Under the pieces are notes generated by a model, which had not been told where the DNA came from, ran no database searches, and saw nothing but the letters and a program-made list of their open reading frames with translations. 64,000 nt of DNA from Maridesulfovibrio sp. (GTDB taxonomy: Bacteria > Desulfobacterota > Desulfovibrionia > Desulfovibrionales > Desulfovibrionaceae), in NCBI RefSeq assembly GCF_963666665.1, contig NZ_OY762999.1:3382001-3446000 (forward strand), read 5' to 3'. The position numbers and the translations under genes were made by a program. How positions within the stretch are numbered: position 1 is the first letter of the stretch; the number at the start of each line of letters is the position of its first letter. Of the stretch, positions 1-8,540 are shown piece after piece.

Positions 1-271
1 CAATGACCCTGAAATAAACCACCGCATTCACCTTGATACTTACGTTATCACGGGTGATAACATCCTGATTGGGAACATCCAGAGTCATTATTCTTAGCGA
101 CACACGAATCATACGGTCAACAATCGGGATCAGGATTATCAGTCCGGGACCTTTAGCATTTATCACTCTTCCCAATCTAAAAATCACACCTCGTTCATAC
201 TCGTTCAGGACCTTCAGGGCTGTGATCAGAAAAAAAACGACCAATAGAATAACAGGAATAAAAAATGTCAT
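1..271 (-). CDS. Slipin / SPFH (band 7) membrane protein, 3' end outside window
   Basis: The first 90 codons are visible, starting at an ATG at 271-269 behind a strong GGAGG (277-281). The protein opens with a hydrophobic segment (about residues 2-17) followed by the typical slipin stretch with NEYERGVIFRLGR, GPGLIILIPIVDRM and DVPNQDVITRDN. This is the membrane anchor plus the start of the SPFH domain. Slipins form oligomeric membrane microdomain scaffolds. It lies 26 bp downstream of nfeD in the same direction; nfeD-slipin operons are widespread and the NfeD protease is reported to cleave its partner slipin in Pyrococcus. The call rests on sequence resemblance and this gene pairing. The rest of the gene lies beyond base 1. 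Confidence 0.88.
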   Translation of the reverse strand, partial: MTFFIPVILLVVFFLITALKVLNEYERGVIFRLGRVINAKGPGLIILIPIVDRMIRVSLRIMTLDVPNQDVITRDNVSIKVNAVVYFRVI

Positions 272-297
272 ATAAACCTCCAAAAAATGTGAGTTGA

Positions 298-1608
298 TCA
301 GCTTTTTCTTACAATAATCAGGGTTAGACCACGAGAATCAACAACCTTGATCATTGTTCCGGGCTCAAAAAAACTTTTATCATACGCCTCAGCATTCCAG
401 ATTTCACCCCGCACACGAATTTTCATGAGCTCCCCTTTCAATTCAAGAACCTCACCTTCAAGACCGATCATACTTTCCATACCCACGCCTAAGCTGGAGA
501 TCTGAGCCTTGGTTACCAGATATACAATTACTCCGACAAATGCGGCAAAAGTAACCACAGTCCCCAAAATAGTGCCCAGCGGTATTCCGGGAGTTCCTTC
601 ACTGAATAAAACTAACGAACCGACGAACAGGCTGATCACGGCACCGAGGCTGAGCAACCCATAACTGACAATAAAAACTTCAAGCAGAAAAAGCACCGCG
701 CCTAACAAGAGCAAAAGTAAACCGGCGGCATTAGTAGGCAAGACGGACATGGCGTAAAGTCCCGTTACTAAGCAGAAGGCACCTAGCACTCCGGGAAGAA
801 TTGCTCCGGGATGAGCGATTTCAAAAAACAAACCTAGTATCCCGCCAAGCAGAAGAAAATATGCAATCTGTGGATCAAGAAGCCATGAAAGCACTTCATA
901 ACGAAATCCCGGATCATATTTTATAACTGCTACATCGGATTTGAAAAATTTAACTTTCTGTCCATCGATAAGCACTCCCCTAGCACCAAGCTGCTCAAGA
1001 AAATCTTCTACTGAAAGAGCCATGAAATCGACAACATTCAGGGTCACTGCATCCTGTGCATCCACGCTGACCCCATCTTGAACAGACTTCGCATACCATT
1101 CAATGTTACGTCCCCGCTTACGCGCTATGCCTTTAATCAGACTGACCATGTCCCCGGTAATTTTCTTGCTCATTGTTTCAGGAAGCTCATCTCCGGAAGA
1201 AGAAACTGGACTGGCAGCACCAATGGAGGTACCGGGAGCCATAGCCGAAACCTGAGCTGCTGCTGTAATGAAAGTTCCTGCCGAAGCAGCATGGGCACCT
1301 TCAGGACCTACCCAAACGCAAATCGGAATCTTGCTGTTCATGATAATCTTAACCAGCTCACGCATGGATGTAGCAAGACCGCCCGGAGTATCGAGCCTCA
1401 GCAACATAAGATCATGATCGTCATCACCAGCTTGCTCAAGTCCATCCTCAAGCAAATCAACCTGAGCAGGACTTATGGCACCTTGTATTTCAAGGAAAAG
1501 CACACTCATTTCTTTAGCATGCAAGGAATCCACACGTGCAAAGACAAAAAGTATCGTAATGATGATCGAGCAATAAATAAGAACTGAACGCTTCTTTAAA
1601 CCATTCAT
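298..1608 (-). CDS. nfeD: NfeD-type membrane-bound serine protease (ClpP-like, NfeD1b)
   Basis: The 436-residue protein has an N-terminal signal peptide/anchor (about residues 8-30), a ClpP/crotonase-fold protease domain (about 35-235) containing LRLDTPGG and the nucleophile motif HAASAGTFI, then four or so hydrophobic helices (about 240-370) and a C-terminal OB-fold NfeD domain ending GLTLIIVRKS. A Lys in the segment after the Ser motif would complete the Ser-Lys dyad known in this family. It is the long, protease-bearing form. The start ATG follows GGGAG at good spacing. It is followed 26 bp later by the slipin gene, its expected functional partner in membrane quality control. Confidence 0.92.
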   Translation of the reverse strand: MNGLKKRSVLIYCSIIITILFVFARVDSLHAKEMSVLFLEIQGAISPAQVDLLEDGLEQAGDDDHDLMLLRLDTPGGLATSMRELVKIIMNSKIPICVWVGPEGAHAASAGTFITAAAQVSAMAPGTSIGAASPVSSSGDELPETMSKKITGDMVSLIKGIARKRGRNIEWYAKSVQDGVSVDAQDAVTLNVVDFMALSVEDFLEQLGARGVLIDGQKVKFFKSDVAVIKYDPGFRYEVLSWLLDPQIAYFLLLGGILGLFFEIAHPGAILPGVLGAFCLVTGLYAMSVLPTNAAGLLLLLLGAVLFLLEVFIVSYGLLSLGAVISLFVGSLVLFSEGTPGIPLGTILGTVVTFAAFVGVIVYLVTKAQISSLGVGMESMIGLEGEVLELKGELMKIRVRGEIWNAEAYDKSFFEPGTMIKVVDSRGLTLIIVRKS

Positions 1609-1682
1609 AACGACTCCCGTGAAGTAGGCTTTTATAATTCATAATGCCAAATCATGGGCAATAAATAAACAATGGAAAAAGA

Positions 1683-1709
1683 AAACCCCGCCTTATTAAG
1701 ACGGGGTCC
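1683..1709 (-). terminator. Rho-independent terminator of the coaBC-side operon
   Basis: ACCCCG (1685-1690) pairs with CGGGGT (1702-1707), with CTT/AAG extending the stem inward. Read on the minus strand it is followed by a TTTTCTTTTT tract. It sits just after the stop of the unknown gene at 1734. Confidence 0.8.
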
Positions 1710-1733
1710 ATAATTTTAAAAATGAAGTGAATT

Positions 1734-2540
1734 CTAAAACAGCGGCAAGCGCAAAAGAGATATGCAGAGCAATTGCTGCTCGTCAGGAGGCATAATCTTG
1801 AGAAAGTCAGGATCCTGAAGCATGAGCATCTGTACTCCATTGATATGAACTGACGCTGAAGATGAAGGGGCGTCAGGGGCAATGATGGACCGGGTTTGAT
1901 CGCCAAAACAGGCCACGAACTTCACACCGTACGACTCAACACCTTTCCAGAAAATGTCCGCCTTGTTTTCAAATTCACTGCCGTTCCATGCGGTACATGG
2001 CCAAAAAGAAATAGCGCCCTTAGGCAACCCCATATAACCGATCAATGACTGAAACAACTTACGTCGTGCTGCATCAGCCTGACCGGACAAATCCTGCCCC
2101 ATCTGGGAGTAGGTCCAGAAAATCTGCAGACGCGGAGAAATGCGTGAAGCAAGATTTGACCAGGGAGCCGGCCAAGACTGCGGGTCAGGGAAACTAACCG
2201 GAGTCTGAGCCGGAGCTTTACGCTGTTCAGGCATACGCGAAGGCTTAGCCGGAGGTGTCCGGTCAAAGGAAGGGCGCTGCTGTTGCTGAGGAGGAGCTGA
2301 TTGCTGTGCCGGGATATGTTGCCCTGCTCTATGTTGCTGAGCGGGTAGCTGCTGTCCGAACTGCTGCGGTCTGCTCTGAACCTGCTGGCGCTGTTGTGGA
2401 GGCGCAACCGGACGCTGCCGCTTCGGTTGTTCGAGTTCCTCGATACCGGGCAGTGCATCCTTGAAAACATATTGCAGGCCGTTTTGATACCACGGCCTGA
2501 CACTTTCAAGTACATTTAATTCAGCAGAAGGTGATCCCAT
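1734..2540 (-). CDS. Unknown protein with Pro/Gln-rich linker and conserved C-terminal domain
   Basis: I do not recognise a named family. The protein (268 residues from the ATG at 2540) has three parts: a short N-terminal segment (SAELNVLESVRPWYQNGL), a low-complexity Pro/Gln/Arg-rich stretch of about 100 residues, and a globular C-terminal part rich in aromatic residues (for example FWPCTAWNGSEF and VKFVACFGDQ). The reading frame overlaps the end of coaBC by 25 bp, so it is probably translated from the same mRNA and co-expressed. An alternative ATG at 2579 would lengthen it by 13 residues; neither start has a strong Shine-Dalgarno sequence. The conserved tail and terminator directly behind it argue that it is a real gene. 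Confidence 0.75.
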   Translation of the reverse strand: MGSPSAELNVLESVRPWYQNGLQYVFKDALPGIEELEQPKRQRPVAPPQQRQQVQSRPQQFGQQLPAQQHRAGQHIPAQQSAPPQQQQRPSFDRTPPAKPSRMPEQRKAPAQTPVSFPDPQSWPAPWSNLASRISPRLQIFWTYSQMGQDLSGQADAARRKLFQSLIGYMGLPKGAISFWPCTAWNGSEFENKADIFWKGVESYGVKFVACFGDQTRSIIAPDAPSSSASVHINGVQMLMLQDPDFLKIMPPDEQQLLCISLLRLPLF

Positions 2541-3727
2541 ATACGCCACGCTACTTCGGTTTTGGGGAGATCGGGCCATTCTTCGGAACGCCCTGCCCTA
2601 TCAAGAACATAGACTGAATTGGTGGATGACTCAAATCCGGCTCCGGGCTTGTTGATGGGGTTGGCAACAATCAGGTCCAGATTCTTGCGCTCAAGCTTGC
2701 CCTTTGCTGCTTCCTCAATATTGGAAGTCTCGGCTGCAAAACCTATCAATTGCTGATCATCCTTTTTCATGCTGCCGATAGTCTTCAAGATGTCCGGATT
2801 AGTGTCGAAATCAACCTTCAATGCACTGCTGCCCTCTTTCTTGAACTTACCCTCACCGTGAGGAATAGGTTTGAAATCGGCAACTGCAGCGGTGAAGCAC
2901 CCTGTGGTGCAACTGGGCCAGATTTCGGTGGCAGCATCAAACATCTGCTGAGCAGAATTAACCTTGATCACGTTAATATCTTCAGGAAACCACCAGTTCA
3001 CCGGACCGGAAACCACAGTAACCTTGGCACCGCGAAGCCATGCAGCCATAGCAATGCAGGCACCCATCAGACCGGAAGAAGGATTGGACCAGAAACGGAC
3101 AGCATCCCATTTTTCACGGGTAGGGCCAAGAGTTATCAGCACGTGCTTACCGCTCATATCATCAGGAGCAACAGCGCGTAAGCCATGAACATAAATTGAT
3201 TCGAGGGGTGCAAGACGACCACTTCCGTAATCACCGCAAGCAACATCCCCGCAATCAGGTCCGATGAATTCAACCCCTCTTTCGGCGAGAACACGGCAAT
3301 TATCCTGAGTCGCCGGAGCGTCCCACATAGCCGGATTCATAGCAGGGGCCACCAGCTTAGGTCCGCTAAAAGCCAGAGCCTGACAGGAAAGCATGTCATC
3401 GGCTAAACCGTGGGCCATACGAGCCAAAACCGAAGCTGTTGCCGGAGCAACAAGCATGGCATCGGCGGCCTGTCCGGGTTCGAGGTGGCCGAAGGTGTCA
3501 TCCATGGTCGGGAACATCTTTTCCCAGACCTTAAAAGCACCAAGGGCCTCATAACTGAGGCCCCTGATAAATTCCTGCGCACCGGAAGTGAGCGTTACAC
3601 TTACTTCGATCCCGGCCTTACGAAACATTCGCAGTAAGTCCAGAGACTTATAAGCTGCGATGGAACCGCTGACGCCGAGGTGGATGCGTTTTCCTAAAAA
3701 GCAGTCAAAATTGAGATGTTCATTCAT
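2516..3727 (-). CDS. coaBC: Bifunctional phosphopantothenoylcysteine decarboxylase / phosphopantothenate-cysteine ligase
   Basis: The 403-residue protein joins the two CoA-biosynthesis activities that turn 4'-phosphopantothenate plus cysteine into 4'-phosphopantetheine. The N-terminal flavoprotein (CoaC) domain shows GVSGSIAAYKS, APAMNPAMW and the ACGDYGSGRLA loop, whose Cys is the CoaC active-site residue. The CoaB domain begins about residue 190 with ITLGPTREKWDAVRFWSN, then SSGLMG, KKEG and the Asn-Pro-Asp-Ile (NPDIL) segment. Length is normal for the fused enzyme. Its ATG (3727-3725) shares its A with the TAA stop of the upstream lipoprotein gene (TAATG), suggesting translational coupling. 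Confidence 0.95.
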   Translation of the reverse strand: MNEHLNFDCFLGKRIHLGVSGSIAAYKSLDLLRMFRKAGIEVSVTLTSGAQEFIRGLSYEALGAFKVWEKMFPTMDDTFGHLEPGQAADAMLVAPATASVLARMAHGLADDMLSCQALAFSGPKLVAPAMNPAMWDAPATQDNCRVLAERGVEFIGPDCGDVACGDYGSGRLAPLESIYVHGLRAVAPDDMSGKHVLITLGPTREKWDAVRFWSNPSSGLMGACIAMAAWLRGAKVTVVSGPVNWWFPEDINVIKVNSAQQMFDAATEIWPSCTTGCFTAAVADFKPIPHGEGKFKKEGSSALKVDFDTNPDILKTIGSMKKDDQQLIGFAAETSNIEEAAKGKLERKNLDLIVANPINKPGAGFESSTNSVYVLDRAGRSEEWPDLPKTEVAWRIWDHLLLN

Positions 3728-4218
3728 TATTGTATATTCTGTTCCTGCATACCGCCGGAAGAAGGCATGGAGTCAGACTTCATTTCAACGGCGTAGATTT
3801 CGACTTCTGTATTGTAAGATCCGTCAAAAATTCTCACTGTGCAGCTCTTGTAAGGCTTGGTGAAAGAAAGAGTGGAAACAGTGGAGGTAATGGATCTTTC
3901 TTTGGTCCAATTGTCCTTTGCCATCTGGTTTACAAAGAAATCAATAAGAGACTGATTTTCAACACGTCCCTTAAGAACGATTTTTCCATACTTAAAAGCC
4001 TGATCTTCTGCAACATAGGACTGATCAGGTACCCTGCTCAGTTCGTTGGGCACTGCGATATCATCAAATTCAGTGTAAGGTACGAATTCTTCGAAACTTT
4101 CAGTTGCACCGGCGGTGGCAACTACGGGTTCATCAGAAGTTTTGTTGGTACCGGCCAGACAACCGGTCAGTCCCACAAAGATCATGGACACGAGAAGCAT
4201 TTTAATTAAAGTACGCAT
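3727..4218 (-). CDS. Small lipoprotein of unknown function
   Basis: The 163-residue protein has a lipoprotein signal peptide with lipobox GLTGC (Cys about 20), then an acidic Ser/Thr-rich linker and a compact domain containing IVLKGRVENQSLIDFFVNQM and TKPYKSCTVRIFDG. The fold suggests a periplasmic or outer-membrane-attached domain. A strong GGAGG lies 7 nt before the ATG. It is directly coupled to coaBC by a TAATG stop-start overlap. I recognise a protein type common in Desulfovibrio genomes but no assigned function. Confidence 0.85.
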   Translation of the reverse strand: MRTLIKMLLVSMIFVGLTGCLAGTNKTSDEPVVATAGATESFEEFVPYTEFDDIAVPNELSRVPDQSYVAEDQAFKYGKIVLKGRVENQSLIDFFVNQMAKDNWTKERSITSTVSTLSFTKPYKSCTVRIFDGSYNTEVEIYAVEMKSDSMPSSGGMQEQNIQ

Positions 4219-4386
4219 ATTTAATCCTCCGATTTTGATGCCGACGCATATTGAAATTCAGACCAGCTGTGCTGGACAATAATTTATAAACCGAAACAAT
4301 GCAGCATTGATTAAAAATCACCACTGCATCTTCTAGACTTTTTCTACAGCCATGAGAACAAAAAATCAATTCCGCAGTCAGGAAAA

Positions 4387-5064
4387 TCAACCGTTCAAGC
4401 GCTTGATCTTATCCATAAAATAATTTTCCATTTCCCGGCGATCCTTGCGCAAACGGATTAGCTCGGCTTCCATAACTTCAAGCTTATGCTTCAAGGCTGT
4501 GTTTTCCTGAGCTAATTCATTTGTGGCAGACTCAAGCTCTACGTCCTTCTGCTCCAAAGCATTAGTCCGTTCATCATATTCTTCGGTAATGGATTTAATA
4601 TCGAGCTGCGGCAAGGCCTTGATTTTTTTCTGGCTGCGGGCAAGAAGAACAAAAGCTTTTTTGAGCTTATAAATATCTTCACGCTGCTCTTCTATGATTG
4701 ACTTCTGGTCGGCAATCACTTCAAGTGACCTGCTCATCTTGTCCATCATCTCGGCAAAGGCACCGCTCAGTTCAGCCTGAATATTCATGGCCGGTTGCGC
4801 AGGCAAGCCACGCTCAGAAGGGCTGATCTCAATAGTACGTGGAAATTCAGAGCGGAGCTGCTCTTCAATTTCAGTGGTGACCATCCCATCATTATATAAT
4901 GTGACGATGCGCTTGAAGATTTCCACAGCGGATTCCGGGTACTTGGTCACCCGGCCCATTTTTTTACTGGAAAGAAAATCCTTGAACAGCGAAGCATAGC
5001 GTCTTGCTGTAGGAGCGGGGATCATCGTAATCTTGGATATTTCAGCTACTGACAACCATTTCAT
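4387..5064 (-). CDS. MerR-like HTH protein with long coiled coil
   Basis: The 225-residue protein starts with a MerR-type winged-helix motif (SVAEISKITMIPAPTARRYA, about residues 5-25; then a wing and a segment resembling the Rac/prophage HTH_17/MerR families). Residues about 95-222 are almost entirely heptad-rich Glu/Lys/Leu coiled coil, ending in a basic tail. There is no effector domain like that of metal- or drug-sensing MerR proteins. The same architecture recurs at 40105-41055. A role in DNA-bound oligomer formation, for example in chromosome organisation or transcription, is inference. A perfect palindrome lies 35 bp upstream of its start (5099-5114). Confidence 0.8.
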   Translation of the reverse strand: MKWLSVAEISKITMIPAPTARRYASLFKDFLSSKKMGRVTKYPESAVEIFKRIVTLYNDGMVTTEIEEQLRSEFPRTIEISPSERGLPAQPAMNIQAELSGAFAEMMDKMSRSLEVIADQKSIIEEQREDIYKLKKAFVLLARSQKKIKALPQLDIKSITEEYDERTNALEQKDVELESATNELAQENTALKHKLEVMEAELIRLRKDRREMENYFMDKIKRLNG

Positions 5065-5098
5065 AAATTAATCCGGATTTGGTGATCAACGTGACAAT

Positions 5099-5114
5099 CA
5101 AACAATGTTGTTTG
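5099..5114. promoter_or_regulatory. Perfect palindrome in divergent promoter region
   Basis: CAAACAA and TTGTTTG are 7-bp inverted arms around a 2-bp centre, placed between the divergent HTH/coiled-coil gene (minus) and queA (plus). A second small palindrome (ACCTTGAAGGT) follows at about 5150-5160. They are candidate operators, perhaps for the HTH protein itself; no binding data support this. Confidence 0.4.
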
Positions 5115-5197
5115 ACTGGGCAATCAAAGAACAAACACAGCATTCATAAACCTTGAAGGTGTTTGTTGTAAAGATTCTTACCAGATTATCATCAATA

Positions 5198-6298
5198 ATG
5201 AAAACTGAAAAAATGAACATAAATACAAAAGACTTTTTCCTTAAAAGCTACGACTTTGAATTACCGGAAGCACAGATAGCACAATGTCCCGCAGTAATGC
5301 GCCACGGCTCCAAACTCATGGTCCTTGATCAAAAGAGCGGTAAAACCGAAATCAAAAACTTTACCGACATTGTAGACCTGCTTCCCGAAGGCGCCCTGCT
5401 GGTGGCCAACAACTCAAAAGTTGTCCCAGCGCGTATCTTCGGTAATAAACCTACCGGAGGACGGGTAGAATTTCTGCTGCTGACCCCCCTGCCGCTCATC
5501 GAAGCCGAAGAAATACCGGGTGGATTTAAAGCACAAGCCCGAGGCTTACTCAGGGCATCAAAGGGCCCCAAACCCGGCGATAAAATTTTATTTGAAGGCG
5601 GCTTGAAACTCAAAGTTCTAGGCAAGGGCAAATTCGGCCTTTCCGAAGTTGAACTTGAATGGACCGGAAATCTGAAAAAGATTTTCGAAGAATGCGGCAA
5701 GATTCCCCTGCCCCCGTACATCCGCCGTGCAGCAGATGAAACCGACAATGACCGCTACCAGACCCTGTACGCATGCGATGAAAAAGCCGGATCAGTAGCC
5801 GCGCCCACTGCAGGACTGCATTTCTCGGAAGAGATCAATGAAAAGCTCAAGGCCAAAAATATCGAGCGAGCCGAGGTTACCTTATATGTAGGATACGGAA
5901 CCTTCAGTCCGGTACGGGCAGAAGATATCCGTGATCATGAAATGCACCATGAGTACATTGAAATACCGGAAGAAACCGCTGCAGCTGTGATCAAAGCCAA
6001 AGAAGAAGGACGTCCGGTAATCGCTGTAGGCACCACCTCTGCCCGCACGCTCGAAGGTGCTTTCCAGCAGACCGGGGAAATTTGTGAATTCAAGGGAGAG
6101 ACCAATATTTTCATCTACCCCGGCTTTGAATTCAAGGTTGTAGACCGCATGATTACCAATTTCCATTTGCCAGAATCATCCCTAGTCATTATGATTTCCG
6201 CTCTTGCAGGTAGGGAAAATATTCTGAAAGCCTATGCAGATGCTGTAAAAAACGGGTTCAGATTCTTCTCCTACGGCGATTCAATGTATATAAAATAA
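5198..6298 (+). CDS. queA: S-adenosylmethionine:tRNA ribosyltransferase-isomerase
   Basis: QueA makes epoxyqueuosine by transferring the ribosyl part of SAM to 7-aminomethyl-7-deazaguanine in tRNA. The protein shows the family opening LKSYDFELPEAQIAQCP, then RHGSKLMVLD, the AAPTAGLHFSEE motif, GYGTFSPVR and the closing TNFHLPESSLVIMISALAG. I start it at ATG 5198 (366 residues); a TTG at 5153 and an ATG at 5213 are alternatives, and none has a good Shine-Dalgarno sequence. Homologues begin just before the DFELPE segment, so either ATG is sound. It is transcribed alone, divergently from the HTH gene. Confidence 0.95.
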   Translation: MKTEKMNINTKDFFLKSYDFELPEAQIAQCPAVMRHGSKLMVLDQKSGKTEIKNFTDIVDLLPEGALLVANNSKVVPARIFGNKPTGGRVEFLLLTPLPLIEAEEIPGGFKAQARGLLRASKGPKPGDKILFEGGLKLKVLGKGKFGLSEVELEWTGNLKKIFEECGKIPLPPYIRRAADETDNDRYQTLYACDEKAGSVAAPTAGLHFSEEINEKLKAKNIERAEVTLYVGYGTFSPVRAEDIRDHEMHHEYIEIPEETAAAVIKAKEEGRPVIAVGTTSARTLEGAFQQTGEICEFKGETNIFIYPGFEFKVVDRMITNFHLPESSLVIMISALAGRENILKAYADAVKNGFRFFSYGDSMYIK

Positions 6299-6429
6299 GG
6301 TACGAATAACGGTTTGCCGTAGTTTTTACGGAAAAATTTGCACCTGAACGCAAATAATTATACCTTGTTTCTCAACAGTCACATTTTCACGATGTGCTGC
6401 CTACAAGCAAATAAGACTCTATTGGTCCC

Positions 6430-6454
6430 AGCCCGTTGATATAACGGGCTTTTC
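6430..6454 (+). terminator. Hairpin terminator between queA and the oxidoreductase operon
   Basis: AGCCCGTT (6430-6437) and AACGGGCT (6443-6450) form a perfect 8-bp stem with a GATAT loop followed by TTTT. It lies 132 bp after queA and only 25 bp before the ferredoxin gene, so it may end queA transcripts or act as an attenuator in the leader of the next operon. Confidence 0.65.
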
Positions 6455-6478
6455 TGTCCACGGTAACAGGAGTTTAGG

Positions 6479-6709
6479 ATGTCACGAGTAGAATTTTTGG
6501 ATGAACGGTGCAAGGGCTGTCTGCTCTGTACCACCGTCTGTCCGAAGGAAATCATAAGGCAATCCGACCGATTCAACCAGCACGGTTACAAAGTTGCTGA
6601 AGTCGCGGCTGAGGATATGGAAAAGTGTACCGGATGTACTTCCTGTGCGCTGATCTGTCCGGATATCGCTATCCGGGTATACAGAACCCAAAAGGCCAAA
6701 GGAGAATAG
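6479..6709 (+). CDS. 2-oxoacid:ferredoxin oxidoreductase, delta (2[4Fe-4S] ferredoxin) subunit
   Basis: A 76-residue ferredoxin subunit with two cluster motifs, CKGCLLCTTVCP and CTGCTSCALICP, each supplying a CxxCxxCxxxCP set. It carries electrons from the thiamine site to external ferredoxin. A good Shine-Dalgarno (AGGAG) precedes the ATG. It is the first gene of a tight four-gene operon (delta, alpha, beta, gamma) with gaps of 1-2 bp, matching KorDABC/VorDBAC complexes. Confidence 0.93.
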   Translation: MSRVEFLDERCKGCLLCTTVCPKEIIRQSDRFNQHGYKVAEVAAEDMEKCTGCTSCALICPDIAIRVYRTQKAKGE

Positions 6710-6710
6710 T

Positions 6711-7778
6711 ATGGCTAAGAATGGCGAAAAGCTTTTCATCAAAGGCAACGAGGCTATCTCCCGCGGCGCGATTGCAGCCGGACTCAAATGCTATTTCGGT
6801 TACCCTATCACCCCCCAGAACGATATTCCGGAATACATGTCCGCTGAACTGCCGAAAGTCGGCGGAGAATTCGTTCAGGCAGAAAGTGAAGTTGCCGCTG
6901 CAAACATGCTCATCGGTGCATCTGCTGCCGGTCAACGTTGCATGACATCTTCATCCAGTCCGGGTGTATCCCTCAAACAGGAAGCCATCTCCTACCTCGC
7001 AGGTAGCCAGCTTCCAGCGGTCATCGTCAACATGAACCGTGGCGGACCGGGACTCGGTGATATCGGTCCCAGTCAGGGTGACTATTTTCAGGCAACCAAA
7101 GGCGGAGGACACGGTGACTACCGTACTCTCGTTCTCGCTCCCGGTACCTGCCAAGAGTGCTACGATCTGGTTATCGAAGCTTTCGACCTCGCTTTCAAAT
7201 ACCGCAACCCGGTCATGATCCTCGGTGACGCCATCGTAGGTCAGATGAAAGAGCCCGTCGTAACTTGGACTCCCGAAGAAAGGAACGCTGAAGAAGGAAC
7301 CGAATGGCGCATTGAAGGCGCCAAGGGCCGTGATCACCGTATCATCAAGTCCCTGTTCCTCACCGAGGGTTCCCTTGCAGGTCACAACATGGCACTGCAG
7401 GCCAAGTATGACGACATGGCAAAATACACCAAGCAGGAACTCTTCGAAACTGAAGATGCCGAACTCATCGTAGTTGCCTACGGTTCCATCGGACGTATCG
7501 TAAAGAGCACAGTACGCAAGCTGCGCGCACAGGGTCATAAAGTCGGCCTGTTCCGTCCCATCACCCTCTACCCCTTCCCTTCCGAAGAGCTGAACAAGCT
7601 TGCCAAGCAGGGTAAGAAATTCCTGACTATTGAACATAACCTCGGTCAGATGGTTGAAGACGTACGCCTTTCCATCCGCACCGTTACCGACAGTGATTTC
7701 TTCGGCTTCATGCCCGGAAACCTGCCTACCCCCGACGACTTCGAGGAGCCCATCCTCAAAAGCCTTGGAGGGAAATAG
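6711..7778 (+). CDS. 2-oxoacid:ferredoxin oxidoreductase, alpha subunit (KorA/VorB type)
   Basis: The 355-residue subunit carries the pyrimidine-binding half of the pyruvate:ferredoxin oxidoreductase fold. It has GNEAISRGAIAAG, the characteristic YFGYPITPQNDIPEYM, ESEVAAANMLIGASAAGQRC and a C-terminal transketolase-C-like domain (VVAYGSIGRIVKS). Four-subunit enzymes of this type oxidise 2-oxoglutarate or branched 2-oxoacids to acyl-CoA with reduction of ferredoxin; the substrate cannot be settled from sequence alone. In a sulfate reducer this fits an incomplete TCA pathway making succinyl-CoA, or amino-acid oxidation. Shine-Dalgarno GGAG is present. Confidence 0.92.
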   Translation: MAKNGEKLFIKGNEAISRGAIAAGLKCYFGYPITPQNDIPEYMSAELPKVGGEFVQAESEVAAANMLIGASAAGQRCMTSSSSPGVSLKQEAISYLAGSQLPAVIVNMNRGGPGLGDIGPSQGDYFQATKGGGHGDYRTLVLAPGTCQECYDLVIEAFDLAFKYRNPVMILGDAIVGQMKEPVVTWTPEERNAEEGTEWRIEGAKGRDHRIIKSLFLTEGSLAGHNMALQAKYDDMAKYTKQELFETEDAELIVVAYGSIGRIVKSTVRKLRAQGHKVGLFRPITLYPFPSEELNKLAKQGKKFLTIEHNLGQMVEDVRLSIRTVTDSDFFGFMPGNLPTPDDFEEPILKSLGGK

Positions 7779-7780
7779 AT

Positions 7781-8539
7781 ATGAGCGAACAAGAAATTCT
7801 CGCCTTTGACAAGGCTGACGCTATTGTTGACGTTCCCACCCACTACTGTCCCGGCTGCCAGCACGGTATTGCCCACAGGCTTGCGGGTGAACTGCTCAGC
7901 GAAATGGGCCTGACCGAGAACACCCTTCTGGTCACCTCCATCGGCTGTTCCGTATTCCTCTACAACTACCTTAACGTGGACAGCGTGGAAGCTCCGCACG
8001 GCCGCGCACCGGCAGTTGCTACAGGCGTAAAACGCGCCCGCGGTGACAAGTTCGTCCTCTCCTATCAGGGTGACGGCGACCTCGCATCCATCGGTATGGC
8101 TGAAATTATGCACTGCGCTAACCGTGGTGAAAAAGTCTCCATCATCTTCGTGAACAACACTGTTTACGGCATGACCGGCGGACAGATGGCCCCCACCACC
8201 ATGGAAGGCCAGAAGACCACTACCTCCCCTGCCGGACGTAACCCGGCCAAAGAAGGTATGCCCATCAAGATGGCGGAAATTATCGCCTCCCTCGGTGGAA
8301 CTGCATACGCCGCGCGAGTGGCCCTGAACAATGTGAAGAACATTCGCAAGGCCAAAAAAGCCATGAAAAAGGCTTTTGAAGTGCAGCAGCAGGGACTCGG
8401 CTTCGGTTTTATCGAGCTGCTTTCCACCTGCCCCACCAACTGGAGAATGACTCCCATTCAGGCGAATGAAAGGATCGAAAATGAAATGATCCCCTACTTC
8501 CCGCTGGGTGTATTTAAAGACGTAACTGCGGAGGACTAA
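7781..8539 (+). CDS. 2-oxoacid:ferredoxin oxidoreductase, beta subunit (thiamine diphosphate binding)
   Basis: The 252-residue subunit binds thiamine diphosphate. It has the CPGCQHG motif near the N-terminus, HGRAPAVATGVKRA, the QGDGDLASIG Mg/ThDP motif and NNTVYGMTGGQMAPTT, which is typical of the KorB/VorA group rather than pyruvate enzymes. It lacks the extra C-terminal cysteines of pyruvate oxidoreductase beta subunits. The gene follows alpha by 2 bp with its own GGAGG. Confidence 0.93.
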   Translation: MSEQEILAFDKADAIVDVPTHYCPGCQHGIAHRLAGELLSEMGLTENTLLVTSIGCSVFLYNYLNVDSVEAPHGRAPAVATGVKRARGDKFVLSYQGDGDLASIGMAEIMHCANRGEKVSIIFVNNTVYGMTGGQMAPTTMEGQKTTTSPAGRNPAKEGMPIKMAEIIASLGGTAYAARVALNNVKNIRKAKKAMKKAFEVQQQGLGFGFIELLSTCPTNWRMTPIQANERIENEMIPYFPLGVFKDVTAED

Positions 8540-8540
8540 G

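Noticed and set aside
69..275. 68-residue plus-strand ORF at window start
   Set aside because: Exact antisense of the slipin N-terminus, which has a clear family match and Shine-Dalgarno sequence.
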